A stretch of DNA of 64,000 nucleotides from Paramecium sonneborni (lineage: Eukaryota > Ciliophora > Oligohymenophorea > Peniculida > Parameciidae), in the NCBI GenBank assembly GCA_905182985.1, contig CAJJDN010000040.1:343352-407351 (forward strand). Direction: 5' to 3'. This document shows, piece after piece, positions 25,957 to 36,285 of the stretch. Both the position numbers and the translations under genes were made by a program. Numbering within the stretch: the first letter of the stretch is position 1; the number at the start of each line of letters is the position of its first letter. The notes beneath the pieces are model-generated. The model searched no databases, was not told the origin of the DNA, and saw only the letters and a list, made by a program, of their open reading frames with translations.

Positions 25957-26578
25957 TTAATTTAAATTAATAATCTTTTTTTATTCTAATCTTCCTCTTA
26001 AACTAAGGATATTATGATTAAAAATTTTTGACCAGATTGTAGCACCCCGTTTTTAAGCTTAAACTTGTCATTTTATTTTAAAGCTAAGGTCTAAACTTAG
26101 AAATATCTAATTTTTAATTTTAATTAATTTTCTAATTAGTATGATAGATTAATCCTAAGGATGATTATTCTTAAAATGCAAACAAAATTATACTTTGAAG
26201 AGATAAAATTATGTAAAAGTGATTTTATGTTCATTATTAATTGATGCATTGTATTTATTCTTATAAATACTTGTATATTTTTAATTTAATTCTACTATTA
26301 AAACACTCTCAACAGTCTTAAATGAAGTTTCTTTAATATTATTGAAAAAATAAATCTATTCATATTGTTTTAAATATTTTGAATTAGTTAAATATTTATA
26401 AAGATTTTAATATATTTATAAAAATTGTTATCAATAACCAAAATTTTGACATAAAAACAGATTAAATTTAGTTTAGCTACCTTATTTTTTTGAAGAAATG
26501 GTATTTTACAGTTATTTAGTATTAATTTATATACATTTATAAAAAATATTTTGTTATATAATGATTTTATAAATTCTA
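25957..26578. other. intergenic stretch upstream of the Myb gene, no gene seen
   Basis: About 620 bases of AT-rich DNA. One minus-strand ATG frame of 64 codons at 26388-26582 overlaps the haemoglobin stop and has antisense-like composition (Ile/Asn/Lys/Phe). I do not support a gene here. Confidence 0.45.
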
Positions 26579-27138
26579 TCAAGCATTTTGATTTGGACCC
26601 ACAAGTTATAATTTAACATTTAAAAATGCTTCTTTTGCATCTTTGATTTCTCTATTATCAACTCCTAATGATAAAAGCAATTGATCTAAAAGATTTAAAA
26701 GTGTTTCAAATTAAGCTTCTGTTAAATTCAATTTGCAATGTCCTGAGAAGTTTAATTAAGATGATGTCAGGTTTTATCCAAATAAATGTAGTACTACGGA
26801 AATGAAATGCTATTTAAATTTCTAAGAATTTATTTAATATAAAAAATACGCTCTAATCAACATTTTATAAAAGGGGTTTAAATTCCTTATTTTTTGAGAC
26901 ACGTTCAAATAACATTGATATTGTTGATTAAGCTGATTATTCTCCACCTAATCTTTAAATTAAGGGAACCTTTTAAATACTTGCATCTAAGATTTTAGCT
27001 AAAGATAATAAAATTAATACCACTCCCTCTATTTTCTTAATTTAAGACTTTTATTCCAACAATACCAATAGCAGCAGCAACAGCTGCAATGGCAACGACT
27101 GCTTTATTTTTTTCAATAAAGTTTTGAATTTTTTGCAT
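26579..27138 (-). CDS. truncated haemoglobin with N-terminal membrane anchor
   Basis: Heme-binding 2-on-2 globin. The opening reads RLGGEQSAQSTISMLFERV, matching the conserved GG-turn and B helix of truncated globins. Further on come FKPLLQNVD, KFKQHFISVV and FSGHCKLNLTEAQFETLL, where the His of GHCKL aligns with the proximal heme ligand, then LGVDNREIKDA. Introns 26999-27020 (22 nt) and 26822-26849 (28 nt) restore the frame. Mature length is about 165 residues. Unlike the free group I globins of Paramecium, an N-terminal hydrophobic segment (AVVAIAAVAAAIGIVGIKVL) precedes the globin fold and looks like a membrane anchor. Oxygen or NO handling at a membrane is an inference. Confidence 0.78.
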
Positions 27139-27161
27139 AAATATAATTTTAATATAAATAT
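27139..27161. promoter_or_regulatory. 23-bp divergent start-codon gap
   Basis: Only 23 AT-only bases lie between the start codons of the truncated haemoglobin (minus, 27138) and mitochondrial bL19 (plus, 27162). Both 5' leaders and any core promoter must fit within it or overlap the coding regions. Confidence 0.6.
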
Positions 27162-27970
27162 ATGATTAGATTTTAAAAATCACTAGTAAACACTATTCCT
27201 AGATTCAACATAGTATATGGCTATGTACCAAAGAGATCTCCTTTTGATAAAACTCATTACATTGATAATTACATACCAAGATAAATTCCTTATCCAAAAT
27301 CAAGAAGACCAAGATTAACCTAATGGGATGATGAATAAACAGTATGGCCAATTATTCCACCATCCCCAATTCTTCCAAGAAAAAAATTATTATAATAATT
27401 AGAATAAGAGGAATATGAAAGACTATAAATAATAAAAGTAATTGCATTTAATAATTAAAGCCTATGACATTTCCTGATTTCAGAGTTGGTGATATAATTT
27501 AAGTTAAATGGATTCATAATATGAGTGAACCAACTATGAATACTTATTAAGGTTTATGTGTTGGAAAAAGAAGATCAAATTCATTAGATGCTTCATTCAA
27601 ATTCATTTTTAGATATTGTGGTGTTGATGTTTTCATGAATGTCAAATAAAATTCACCTTATCTTAAAGAAGTTAGTATTCTAAAAAAAGGATCAGGTAAT
27701 ATTAGGAATAAAGTTGCTTTATTCACAAAGAGATTAGCTAAATAATAATTCATTACTCCTATTTTAAAAAAGGGAAAACCTGTAAGAAGAAAAGATGATC
27801 CAATTCGTAAGAGAAGTTCAAGATCTAGAACTTCCTTATCTATGCTTAAATCTATTGTTGATCCATTATTGGTTGAAAAACCAGTTGAAAAGAAAAAAGT
27901 ACATAAAAAGAAATAACAATTATCTGAAACTATTGTAGAATCAAATGAAAACACTAATAAATAATCATGA
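27162..27970 (+). CDS. MRPL19: mitochondrial ribosomal protein bL19m
   Basis: Large-subunit protein of the mitochondrial ribosome. After a basic N-terminal extension the bL19 core begins FRVGDIIQVKWIHNMSE and continues with GLCVGKRRSNSLDASFKF and NSPYLKEVSILKKGSGNIR, matching the SH3-like barrel and following strand of bL19. One intron, 27438-27460 (23 nt), removes a TGA in the frame. Length is about 260 residues, longer than bacterial bL19 (about 115), with extra N- and C-terminal basic tails as usual in mitochondria. The N terminus (MIRFQKSLVNTIPRF) is basic and amphipathic, suiting a targeting peptide. Confidence 0.85.
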
Positions 27971-27999
27971 GTCTTTTAGTATACGCATAAATATGATCA

Positions 28000-28344
28000 T
28001 CATTATTATTATTATTATTTCTACTCTCTTTTTTATTTCATAAAACTCTCAAATTATTTACTTAATATTTATGAATTTATATTCATTGTTTTTGCTTTCA
28101 AATATTTCGATTTTATATCAATAACTTCAGTATTATATTCATAAATCTTTAAAACTTCAGGAGATTTCGATTTTATATTTTTTAAAGTATTTTTGTTGTT
28201 TCCTTTAATATTCATTGTATAAACACTAGAGCTAGGATCCAATGCTTTTTTAGTTTTATCACATTCAGTAGTTGTTTAAAATTAAGAGAAATCTATTTCT
28301 CCATAATGCCGATTGCCTTTTTCAGCTAATTTGTTTTTCCACAT
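28000..28344 (-). CDS. small basic protein with C-terminal polyglutamine, unknown
   Basis: Intronless frame from ATG 28344 (MWKNKLAEKGNRHYGEIDF) to TGA 28000, 114 residues. The last coding bases are a TAA run that gives a short polyglutamine tail just before the stop. Two similar short phrases (NIKSKSPEVLK and DIKSKYLKAK) occur in the middle. No family recognised. The 3' end faces the bL19m gene, with 29 bp between the two stops. Confidence 0.65.
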
Positions 28345-28608
28345 AAGAATTTATTATCTTAAATAAATTTTAATATTTTTTATATTAAAAAGAATATTAG
28401 TACTTTAATAGGTAAAAATTATTGATTTCCTACATTAAACATTTTTAATTGTTATTAATCATAATCTATCCTTTATTATTATATATAATATTCTAAAGAT
28501 TTAAGAAATGATTAATAGTTGATAAGAAATTGATTAAATTCAATTTAGTTTATTAAATAATTGGAAAATAAAATATATATAATTTTCAATAAATAATATC
28601 TGCTATAA

Positions 28609-29075
28609 TCATCTCTTACAATTAATATCTTCATAGTAGTCATATTCCTCTAATGATAATGAGTCAACACTTTCATCTACTCCAAATGATTATGTTATTC
28701 TTTAATAGTCATCATCATAAGTTAATAATAGATTCTATAATAATAAGTCTTATTTACTGACTATTTAGTTGTATCATTTCTTGATTTATGAAAATCATCT
28801 CTATCCCCTTCAATTTCATAAGTTTTGTTTCCCTTTTAAGTTTATCCTTTTTATAAGTCTATAGCGTAAGGATTATTTAATTTTTTTCCTATAATCTAAT
28901 AGAGATCATAATCATATTTCTTATCTTATGATTTTGGTTATTCATCTAAAACAAATGTGTAAGAATCAAATAGTGCTTATTTTTAAGTATTTCCTTTACT
29001 GTTCAAAACCTTTTAATTTTTTATTTGAATTTCATCCTCATACTCATAAGCATTACTACCTATATAATTATTCAT
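28609..29075 (-). CDS. small acidic protein, unknown function
   Basis: Reads from ATG 29075 (MNNYIGSNAYEYEDE) to TGA 28609 with a 23-nt intron at 28735-28757 that restores the frame. About 148 residues, rich in Asp, Tyr, Gln and Lys, no hydrophobic segment. The C terminus is acidic (SVDSLSLEEYDYYED). No domain recognised. Confidence 0.68.
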
Positions 29076-29149
29076 TTTTGAATTCTGTTAAATTTTTGTT
29101 AATAATAATAATCATTCTTAAGGGTTACTTGAAAAAATACTCTAATTTC

Positions 29150-29524
29150 AAGCCTAAATAATGAAGAAAGAGCATTAATTTTATTGATCGTCCCTCCTTA
29201 TTTTATAAGCATTAAGAGCTGGCTATTCTTGTTTTATTTAAGGTTAACCGTTGCTTTCTTTTTTTTTATTTCTTAAAATCAGTTTATTCCATTTTTTACT
29301 TATTTTCTATTCTTCTGTTCCTGTTTTATTTTTTTTTCTTTTTTATATTATTCTTTATTTTATTAGACCCTTATTAATTATTAATTTATTTCTGCAGGAC
29401 TGAATTTTTTATCGGACTTTTAATTTTAATTTTTGACAATATAATAAAAATTCAAAATATTCCAATATTAACTCAAGACTTTTTATTTTTTCTGTGATTC
29501 CTTTGATTTAATTTAATAGAGCAT
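29150..29524 (-). CDS. lysine/glutamine-rich small protein, frames unresolved
   Basis: A candidate ATG at 29524 opens MLYQIKSKESQKKQK and continues through NQKSDKKFSPAEINQQ. A 28-nt GT...AG interval near 29290 would lead on to a Lys-rich tail. After that, all three minus-strand frames are free of TGA and I could not choose among them. A basic, possibly nucleolar or nucleic-acid-associated protein is suggested only by composition. Confidence 0.4.
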
Positions 29525-29718
29525 GTTCTCATTAAAATAAAAAATTTCCTTTTAATCATTAATCTAAAGATTCAATTAACTTTAGAAATTAAAATGAAAG
29601 GTATTACTTTATAAACTTCCACATTTAACTAATGAAGTTTCAGTTTCAATATTTGTAACTATTGAATTTTTTAAGATTTTCAATATTTAAGTATTATTCA
29701 TTTATTAAATTAATATAC

Positions 29719-31168
29719 TCAATCAATTTGATCCAATGATTAATCTTATTTTTTATCTACTTATTTAACATCCTCTTATTTTTAAACGTTGGTTGTATTA
29801 CAACTTACTTTATGATTTGGCCAATCACCAACTTAACAATCTTTACTACAATACCACACTTATTTGCAACGTGAACATCTTTTAGTAGCTTCCAAAGAAC
29901 ATTTCTGACATTTAAAACCATCTATAATACCTTCAAATACTGTATTTGAATATAGTTCTGCCATTCTCTTGATATCTATTAATATTAATAGTAAATACAA
30001 TACCTTCTTTAATTGTTGGATCATCAATTTAGAAAAACTCTTCTTTTTATTTCTAAGCAATAGAACTCCAATTTTTATCTTTACATATTGTCAAACGTAA
30101 TTCAGGCAATTATTAAACAACTATAGTATTCTTACTTTAGGCCTATACTTACATAAGAGATAATTCTTCTAATGATCTTAGCATATCAACTAGTTGAGGT
30201 ATCTAATCTAATAATAATTCATTCATAAATTTTCTTAGTCTTAGTAAGTTACTCTTTTTAAAATCATTCAATTCATATTTCCTTCTACTTTCAGGATCCA
30301 TAAATAAATTATAAATTGTAATCCATAATTAAGCTTCAATTTTTGGTAATTTGCTATAATCCTCTTTTTTTAATGTAACCCATTTAGATTATTCAAATAC
30401 TTCTCTTTCATTATTATGATTAATTCTTAACCAAGGTTTTTCTTCTATCAAGGGAATAAGTAAAAAGAAAAAATCATTATCAACAATAATTTAATGAAGA
30501 ATGTTGATTGGTAAATGCTTAATATGATCAGTAATAAATCTAATGATGCTTAGACACATCATTTAAATTTAAAATTCAACATTTTGAAATTGTTCATCTA
30601 TTTCATCTTCTTTCGTTCTATTCTTAAAATAATCTATGCTTTTTTTCTCAATCTTTTTTGCAGGTGGCCTAAATCTTTTTTACAATTCAGTACTTTTATA
30701 GTAAAGCTGTTAATTTTCGATAACAATAATCCACTACTTCAAGAATATAACCTTCTGATGCTTCAATCGAAGTTCTGTGAAATAAACATATTTACAGTAG
30801 ATTGCATACAATAGCTTCATGTTATAATACTGTGTATGATCTAATTGATGATAATTCTGTAAAATGTGATTTCAAATAAGGAAAAACATATTGTTTCCAC
30901 ATTTCAGTCATAATTAAATCATAAATCAAAGGTTTAATTTTATCGAAAGTACAAAAGGCTTCCATAATGAATTCATCAGATCTAGCTATAGCATTTATAT
31001 GTGCTTAGAAATTGAGTTTTTGTAATATCTCATCCTACGTAAACCATCTTTCTTAATGAGAAATTATTACTTTTTGCATCCCAATTAAGTAATTTCAAAC
31101 ATCTAAAGACCTTCAATATAATGCTCAGCTTCATATGCTGTTAATATATCACTTAATTGAATACTCAT
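29719..31168 (-). CDS. ZMYND10: ZMYND10, dynein axonemal arm preassembly factor
   Basis: The N-terminal half matches ZMYND10 order: AYEAEHYIEGLQMFEITQLG, LQKLNFQAHINAIA, MTEMWKQYVFPYL, LQHEAIVCNLLQICLFHRTS and ILEVVDYCYRKLTALL. The C terminus is a MYND zinc finger: CQKCSLEATKRCSRCK, then VWYCSKDCQVGDWPNHK and a final Cys. Start ATG 31168, stop TGA 29719, several short introns. About 440 residues, as in animals. The protein works in the cytosol with the Hsp90 co-chaperone network to stabilise outer and inner dynein arm subunits before transport into cilia. Its presence fits a ciliated protist. Confidence 0.93.
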
Positions 31169-31277
31169 TTTATTTTATTTATAATTTAATCAAATATCAA
31201 ATATCAAATGAATAACAGAATTTAGAAGTCTTATACTAAATATTATATTTATAATTTATTTTATATATATATCTAAA

Positions 31278-32901
31278 ATGTCATCCAAATTTTAAGAAGG
31301 GAAATGTTCTTCTCCAAAATTAGAGAACAAAATAAGAAGTAAGACCGTATAAAATGAAAAATTTGAAGATTTAAACATGGAATAAATTTTACTTAAATCT
31401 ATAAAAATAATTCAAAAACCTTTAATATATAGAAGTTAGAATGATAAATTACTGTTACATTGTATAAAAAATTAAATTATAAGAATTACTTAGTACAATA
31501 AAATATTTTGCCCAATTATTTGAATCTAAGTAATAACTAATATTTGATATTGCCGATGCACTTTAATATAAATTTATTCAACGAAATGAAATAATTTTTA
31601 AATAAGGTGATTAGGGAGATTTATTTTATATAGTTTTGAAAGGTACATTATTAAAATAATATAATTAGGAATTGTGTCTATTTAAATAAATATTCCATAA
31701 GACGATATTTTTGTTCCAAAAGAAGTTGCAACAATATTAGAAGGAGGATCTTTTGGAGAATTGGCTTTATAGAGTAGCTAACCTAGAACAGCAACAAGTA
31801 TATGTATTACTGATTGTTATTTTGCTACAATTGATAAAAAAACATATAAACAATTAATTGGAGATTATAATAAAAATCAGTTAGATTAAAAAATTGCTTT
31901 TTTATCAAAATATCCTTGGTTTTAATAATGGTCATTAAGAGAAATGAAAATGCTTGCTTATGAACTTAATGAAAAATAATATGATTATGGAGATAAGATA
32001 AATTTAAAAAATTACGTTGGAATGATTAATAAAGGATAAGTTGAATTAAAAAGAGTTATAGAGAAGAGAGGAATTCAAGATCATCCAATGAAGAATTCAA
32101 AGTTAATGAAACATCATTTATCTATTGAAATTTTAGATGAATGTAAAATTATAGGGGAATTAAACTTTTTGGATGAGGATGGAAATTTAAAGTTTATGAT
32201 TAATAAATTTAATAAACCATATGTAAAAAGTGCGGCTGAATCTGAAATTAAAGAATTTATATAAACATGTTAAAAAAATAAAGGAATTTATGAAGCAATT
32301 TGTTATTCAAATCATGTTAGCATTTATTTTTTAAAAGTTAGCACTATTGAAGATAGATTTTATGATTAATTTACTAGATAATTATTTTAAGTAATTAAAT
32401 TATAAATATAGATTCTATTTATAGATTGAAATTAAAAAACTATTAAATGTACGAATAAAGAAAGCACATCAACTTTAATAAGAATATGATAAGGAATTTT
32501 AAGAAAGTTAAGAAGAATAATAAGTGAGAATGAGAATCTCAGGATTTTAAAGTAGAAAAGTCACACCAGTTAAGATAAGTACAATCATTAGAAGTTAAAA
32601 TAATGAAGATTGGGTGTAAGACTGTTAATATTAGAAAAAGTTTGAAAAGAATCTTCCTCATGGTGTTTAATATAGATACTCTAGAATTTATGATTTGGAA
32701 GAAAAATCTTAATACATCAGAGTATTAGAAGATAGATATAACAAATTGAAGACTGAAGAAAATGAAGCTTAAGATAATTTAAAATAAACATTTACTTAAA
32801 TGAATTGTAGTTATTATAGATTGAAGAGTCATTTTGAAAGATAAAAATATAATAAGTTATTTTTTTAAGCATATTTAAGAAGAAAAAATGAATAAAAATG
32901 A
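31278..32901 (+). CDS. cyclic-nucleotide-binding-domain protein
   Basis: A cNMP-binding fold is clear: IQRNEIIFKQGDQGDLFYI, then the phosphate-binding cassette GGSFGELALQSSQPRTAT, with the Glu and Arg that contact cyclic nucleotide in PKA regulatory subunits and CNG channels. A second, weaker barrel follows (YDYGDKINLKNYVGMINKG). Introns at 31462-31483 and 31643-31668 restore the frame. No kinase or channel segment is attached; the C-terminal part is basic and helical. About 520 residues, ending at TGA 32899. It could be an isolated cAMP/cGMP sensor; the partner is unknown. The start lies 109 bp from the divergent ZMYND10 start. Confidence 0.82.
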
Positions 32902-32929
32902 AATAAATACATTTAATTAATTATTTAAT

Positions 32930-33825
32930 ATGGCAACGAAAAATGATGATGCTGTTCAATATAATGGTGAAGATTTGAAATAATTTAATTTCCCTAACAA
33001 ATTTGATCATCGACAAAGTGCTGTTCCTGGAAATCCTTGTTATAATTTCAGATTCAGAATTTTTATTTTTTTTACTTACATTGTTATTACTCAATTAGGT
33101 GAAATTTTTGGTACTCCAAGTGATAATGTTGATGGTATATGGGATTGGGGACATTTATTGACTACTCCTGTCAATAAATTATATCAAGATCATAGATGGT
33201 ATTAAACTTTAAATTATTTTAGGTTCTCTGCTATGATGTAGATTTCATCAGCATTTATTTTAGATTTTGCATTTTTTTATGTCTCATTATATTGGGTTTT
33301 ATATGAAAGAAATTTTAGATTATTTGCAGTTCTTATATTATTCTATGCAATAAGAGCAGTTCATTTAAATATATTCAAATTAGAATATTCACCTAACTAT
33401 TATTGGGAAGATCCTTTAGTACCAAGTTTAGTTGTTAAATATGGAAAATATTCAGATTTTTTTTATTCAGTACATATATTCAAATAATCTAAGGGACATG
33501 TTGGCTTTTTAACAATTTGTGCTCTCGAAATGAAAAAAGTTGGTAAAAACTATATGGCACTTTTTTTCTTCATATGTTCAATCTTTTAAGCCTTTATTGT
33601 GATTTCTTTTGCAATTCATTATACTATTGATGTAATCTTATATATTAATCATAGGTACCAGGAGGATACATTTTTTCCCATTACTTTTTCAATATGGTCT
33701 GTTATTGGGAGGCTAAAATCGATTTTATCCTTAAAAGAATGGCTGATTGTTTCTCTAGAACAAATAAAACAATTAGAATTGATTATGAAAATGATACTGA
33801 TAAATAGCAACCAACTGCAATTTGA
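32930..33825 (+). CDS. sphingomyelin-synthase-like PAP2_C membrane enzyme
   Basis: Multi-pass membrane protein with the lipid-phosphate transferase signatures of the sphingomyelin synthase family. FYSGHVGF is created by removing the intron 33470-33493, and the catalytic triad region HYTIDVPGGYIFSHYFF by removing intron 33632-33654. About five to six hydrophobic segments precede and surround these motifs. About 280 residues, in the usual range for the family. Expected role is transfer of a phospho-headgroup between phospholipid and ceramide or a related acceptor at Golgi or plasma membrane; headgroup specificity cannot be read. The start is only 28 bp after the upstream stop. Confidence 0.83.
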
Positions 33826-34258
33826 ACATCAATTATTTCTATATATTATATTGTTAGATCATTTGTCTAAGGATTTTCAATTTTATAGCCAATCAACATA
33901 TTTTAAAAATATTTATATTAATAAACTTACTTATATACTTATCTATTTCTATCTATTATTAAATTAACTAAAAAGTTACTTCAAGCATTTTCTTCAATTT
34001 TATTTACTTTTTAAATCACTAACAAATATATTATAATAGATGTTTACACATTATTAAATATTTTAGTTAAAAATATGCTAACCAAAATATTTAACAGAAT
34101 TTTATCTTAAATAGATTTTGTTAAATCTCTCAATTTTACTTAATTTCTATTCCAAAGTGTTTTATTATATTTCTTTTTATCTTTTTTATAAATCTGATTT
34201 TATCTGATAAATCAAATATTTATATAAGAATTATTCTTAATTATTATATAATAATAAT
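33826..34258. other. intergenic, no gene seen
   Basis: About 430 AT-rich bases. The same-frame sequence of one plus-strand run at 33599-33967 is a shadow of the retained intron 33632-33654 and does not support coding here. Confidence 0.5.
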
Positions 34259-35372
34259 ATGCAAGAAAGAAATACACATTTTTGTTCAAACTGCCAAATA
34301 ACTATACCAAATGATTAAGAATATCAGGCCCATTATAGATCAGATTTTCACAGATATAATATTAGAAGAAGGCTAATGAATTTAGACTCTGTTTCATTTG
34401 ACATTTTTTAAAAAAGTATCATATCATTATAAAAGTAGAATTTCTTGAATCTTAAAGTAATACTTCTTGCTCTTCAAGTTAAGCATAAACTTATTCTTGC
34501 TCTACTTGCAAGTATTATATACAATCAATTATTTAGGAAAAACTTTTTTTCTTCAGGTACATATTCTTAACATTTGAATTCCGCTAAACATAAATAAGTG
34601 TTAAAAGACAATAGAAAAAATTCAGATTCTTTAGAGAAAAAATAAATTTTAAATTTTCCAGAATAATGCTTATTTTGTGATTATTCTTTTGAAACAGTAG
34701 ACTAATTATATATCCATATGAATACCGAACATGGATTTTTTATTAGAGAAAAAGAATCCCTTGTTGATCTCAAAGGATTAATCTAATGTTTAAGAAACAT
34801 TATTGAAAAATAATTTTATTGTTTGTCTTGTCCATCTATTTTTTCTTCATCAGAAGCAGCCAAATAACATATGTTAGATAAAGGTATTTATTATATTATA
34901 TTATAAATAATTAGGTCATTGCTTTATGCCAAATGAACATTATGATGAACTTTGTCATTTTTATGATTTTACATAAAAAATTAAACAACTTCTTTAACTT
35001 GATGAAATTCCAGAATTAAATGATCTATCATTCGAAGAAATTCTTGAATTGAATTCCTTAAAATCTGATTCAAGAATTTCAGATTTTGAAATTGTAGAGT
35101 AAACTCCAGAATAATAGGCAAGAAGATCTTAATTTATGCATTATTTAGAAATCTTAAAGTAAAATAAAGCAAAAGTATTACCAAATGGAGAATTATAATT
35201 ACCAAATGGGAAAATGTAAATAATATTTAAAATTTATAGTCTTGGACATAGGCAATATAAATAATTTTATGATTAAAACCATGTTGTACCATTACCTGAA
35301 AAAAATAATCATTTACCATTACAAAATTAAACTTAAAAAGCTATTTAAAATATTGAAAATGAAAGTATTTGA
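34259..35372 (+). CDS. ZNF622: ZNF622/Rei1-type 60S ribosome maturation factor
   Basis: Four C2H2-type zinc fingers in the Rei1 arrangement: FCSNCQITIPNDQEYQAHY near the N terminus followed by DFHRYNIRRRL, then CSTCKKNFFSSGTYSQHLN, FCDYSFETVDQLYIHMN and FYCLSCPSIFSSSEAAKQHM. The C-terminal LPNGELQLPNGK and GHRQYKQFYDQ correspond to the conserved end that reaches the 60S exit tunnel. A 25-nt intron at 34513-34537 completes the second finger. About 345 residues. The protein acts in the cytosol to recycle shuttling factors (Arx1/Alb1 in yeast) during late 60S maturation. Confidence 0.9.
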
Positions 35373-36285
35373 AAATTAATTAATATTAAAAACATTAAAA
35401 TTATTTGTGTATTTTTATAAAATTCCATTTGATCTGAACATGAGTTTAATAAGCTTGTAAATTTAAAATCAATTTCTTGTAATGATTATTTGAATTAAGT
35501 CTTATATATTTTATTTATTCTCTCAATTATTTATTAAATTTATAATTTATTTTTTAAGACATCAATTAATTATGCTATTTTCTCATATTATTATAATAAG
35601 TTAATTTAATTTATACTCGAATATTTTAATAAATGTAATTGATTGATATAAATGCATCCTCATGTTTAAATATTATTATCCTCATTGGACATAAATAGAA
35701 AAATGATTTGGGTCAGTTTTTAATGATAAATTTTCAAAAGTAAACTTATTTATTAGTTTTTCTTTCATTAATTTATTCAAAAGTTTTTATTTAAATTTTA
35801 GTAATTTATTCATTATTTTTTTTGATCAATAAAAGATTTAGTTGAACCAGATTTTTTTGAAATGATTTCAGAATAATCTTTGATTAAAAATCGATGAGCT
35901 AAAATTTATTGATTTTCCTATTTATTTTTAGTAAAATAGTTCTAAGTCAATTTTTCATCAAATTACATAAGGTATTAAAAATTTCCAAAAAAATGTCTTT
36001 GTCACAAAAATAATGGTATACATTTATTAAAGAATTTTGATAATAGTATTATCTAAATAAGGATGGAAATAAACCAATTTTCATTAAAGTTAATAAAGTT
36101 ATGAAAAATCAGTGTTTAAGAAAAATAATAGAGTATTGCATTGTAGTAATATAAATTGGCTATATTTTTATATTATTTATTAATGAAATATTGTTATATT
36201 AATTGTAGTATTGGGATTCTTATTGATCAATTAACATGTGCAAAATTAAAAATTTATATTCATAATATATAAAGACAACAAATTA
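35373..36285. other. intergenic, possible short minus-strand remnant
   Basis: About 910 AT-rich bases. One minus-strand segment around 35835-35960 reads as protein (RFLIKDYSEIISKKSGS) but has no clear start, and stops follow quickly. I would not annotate a gene. The right end should hold the promoter of the golgin gene at 36286. Confidence 0.4.

Noticed and set aside
27658..27954. 98-codon minus-strand frame
   Set aside because: It is antisense to the C-terminal part of bL19m, which is clearly coding on the plus strand.
28001..28018. ATT trinucleotide run as a microsatellite of separate interest
   Set aside because: In the minus strand it is the coding end of a small gene, giving a short polyglutamine run before TGA; the length is unremarkable.
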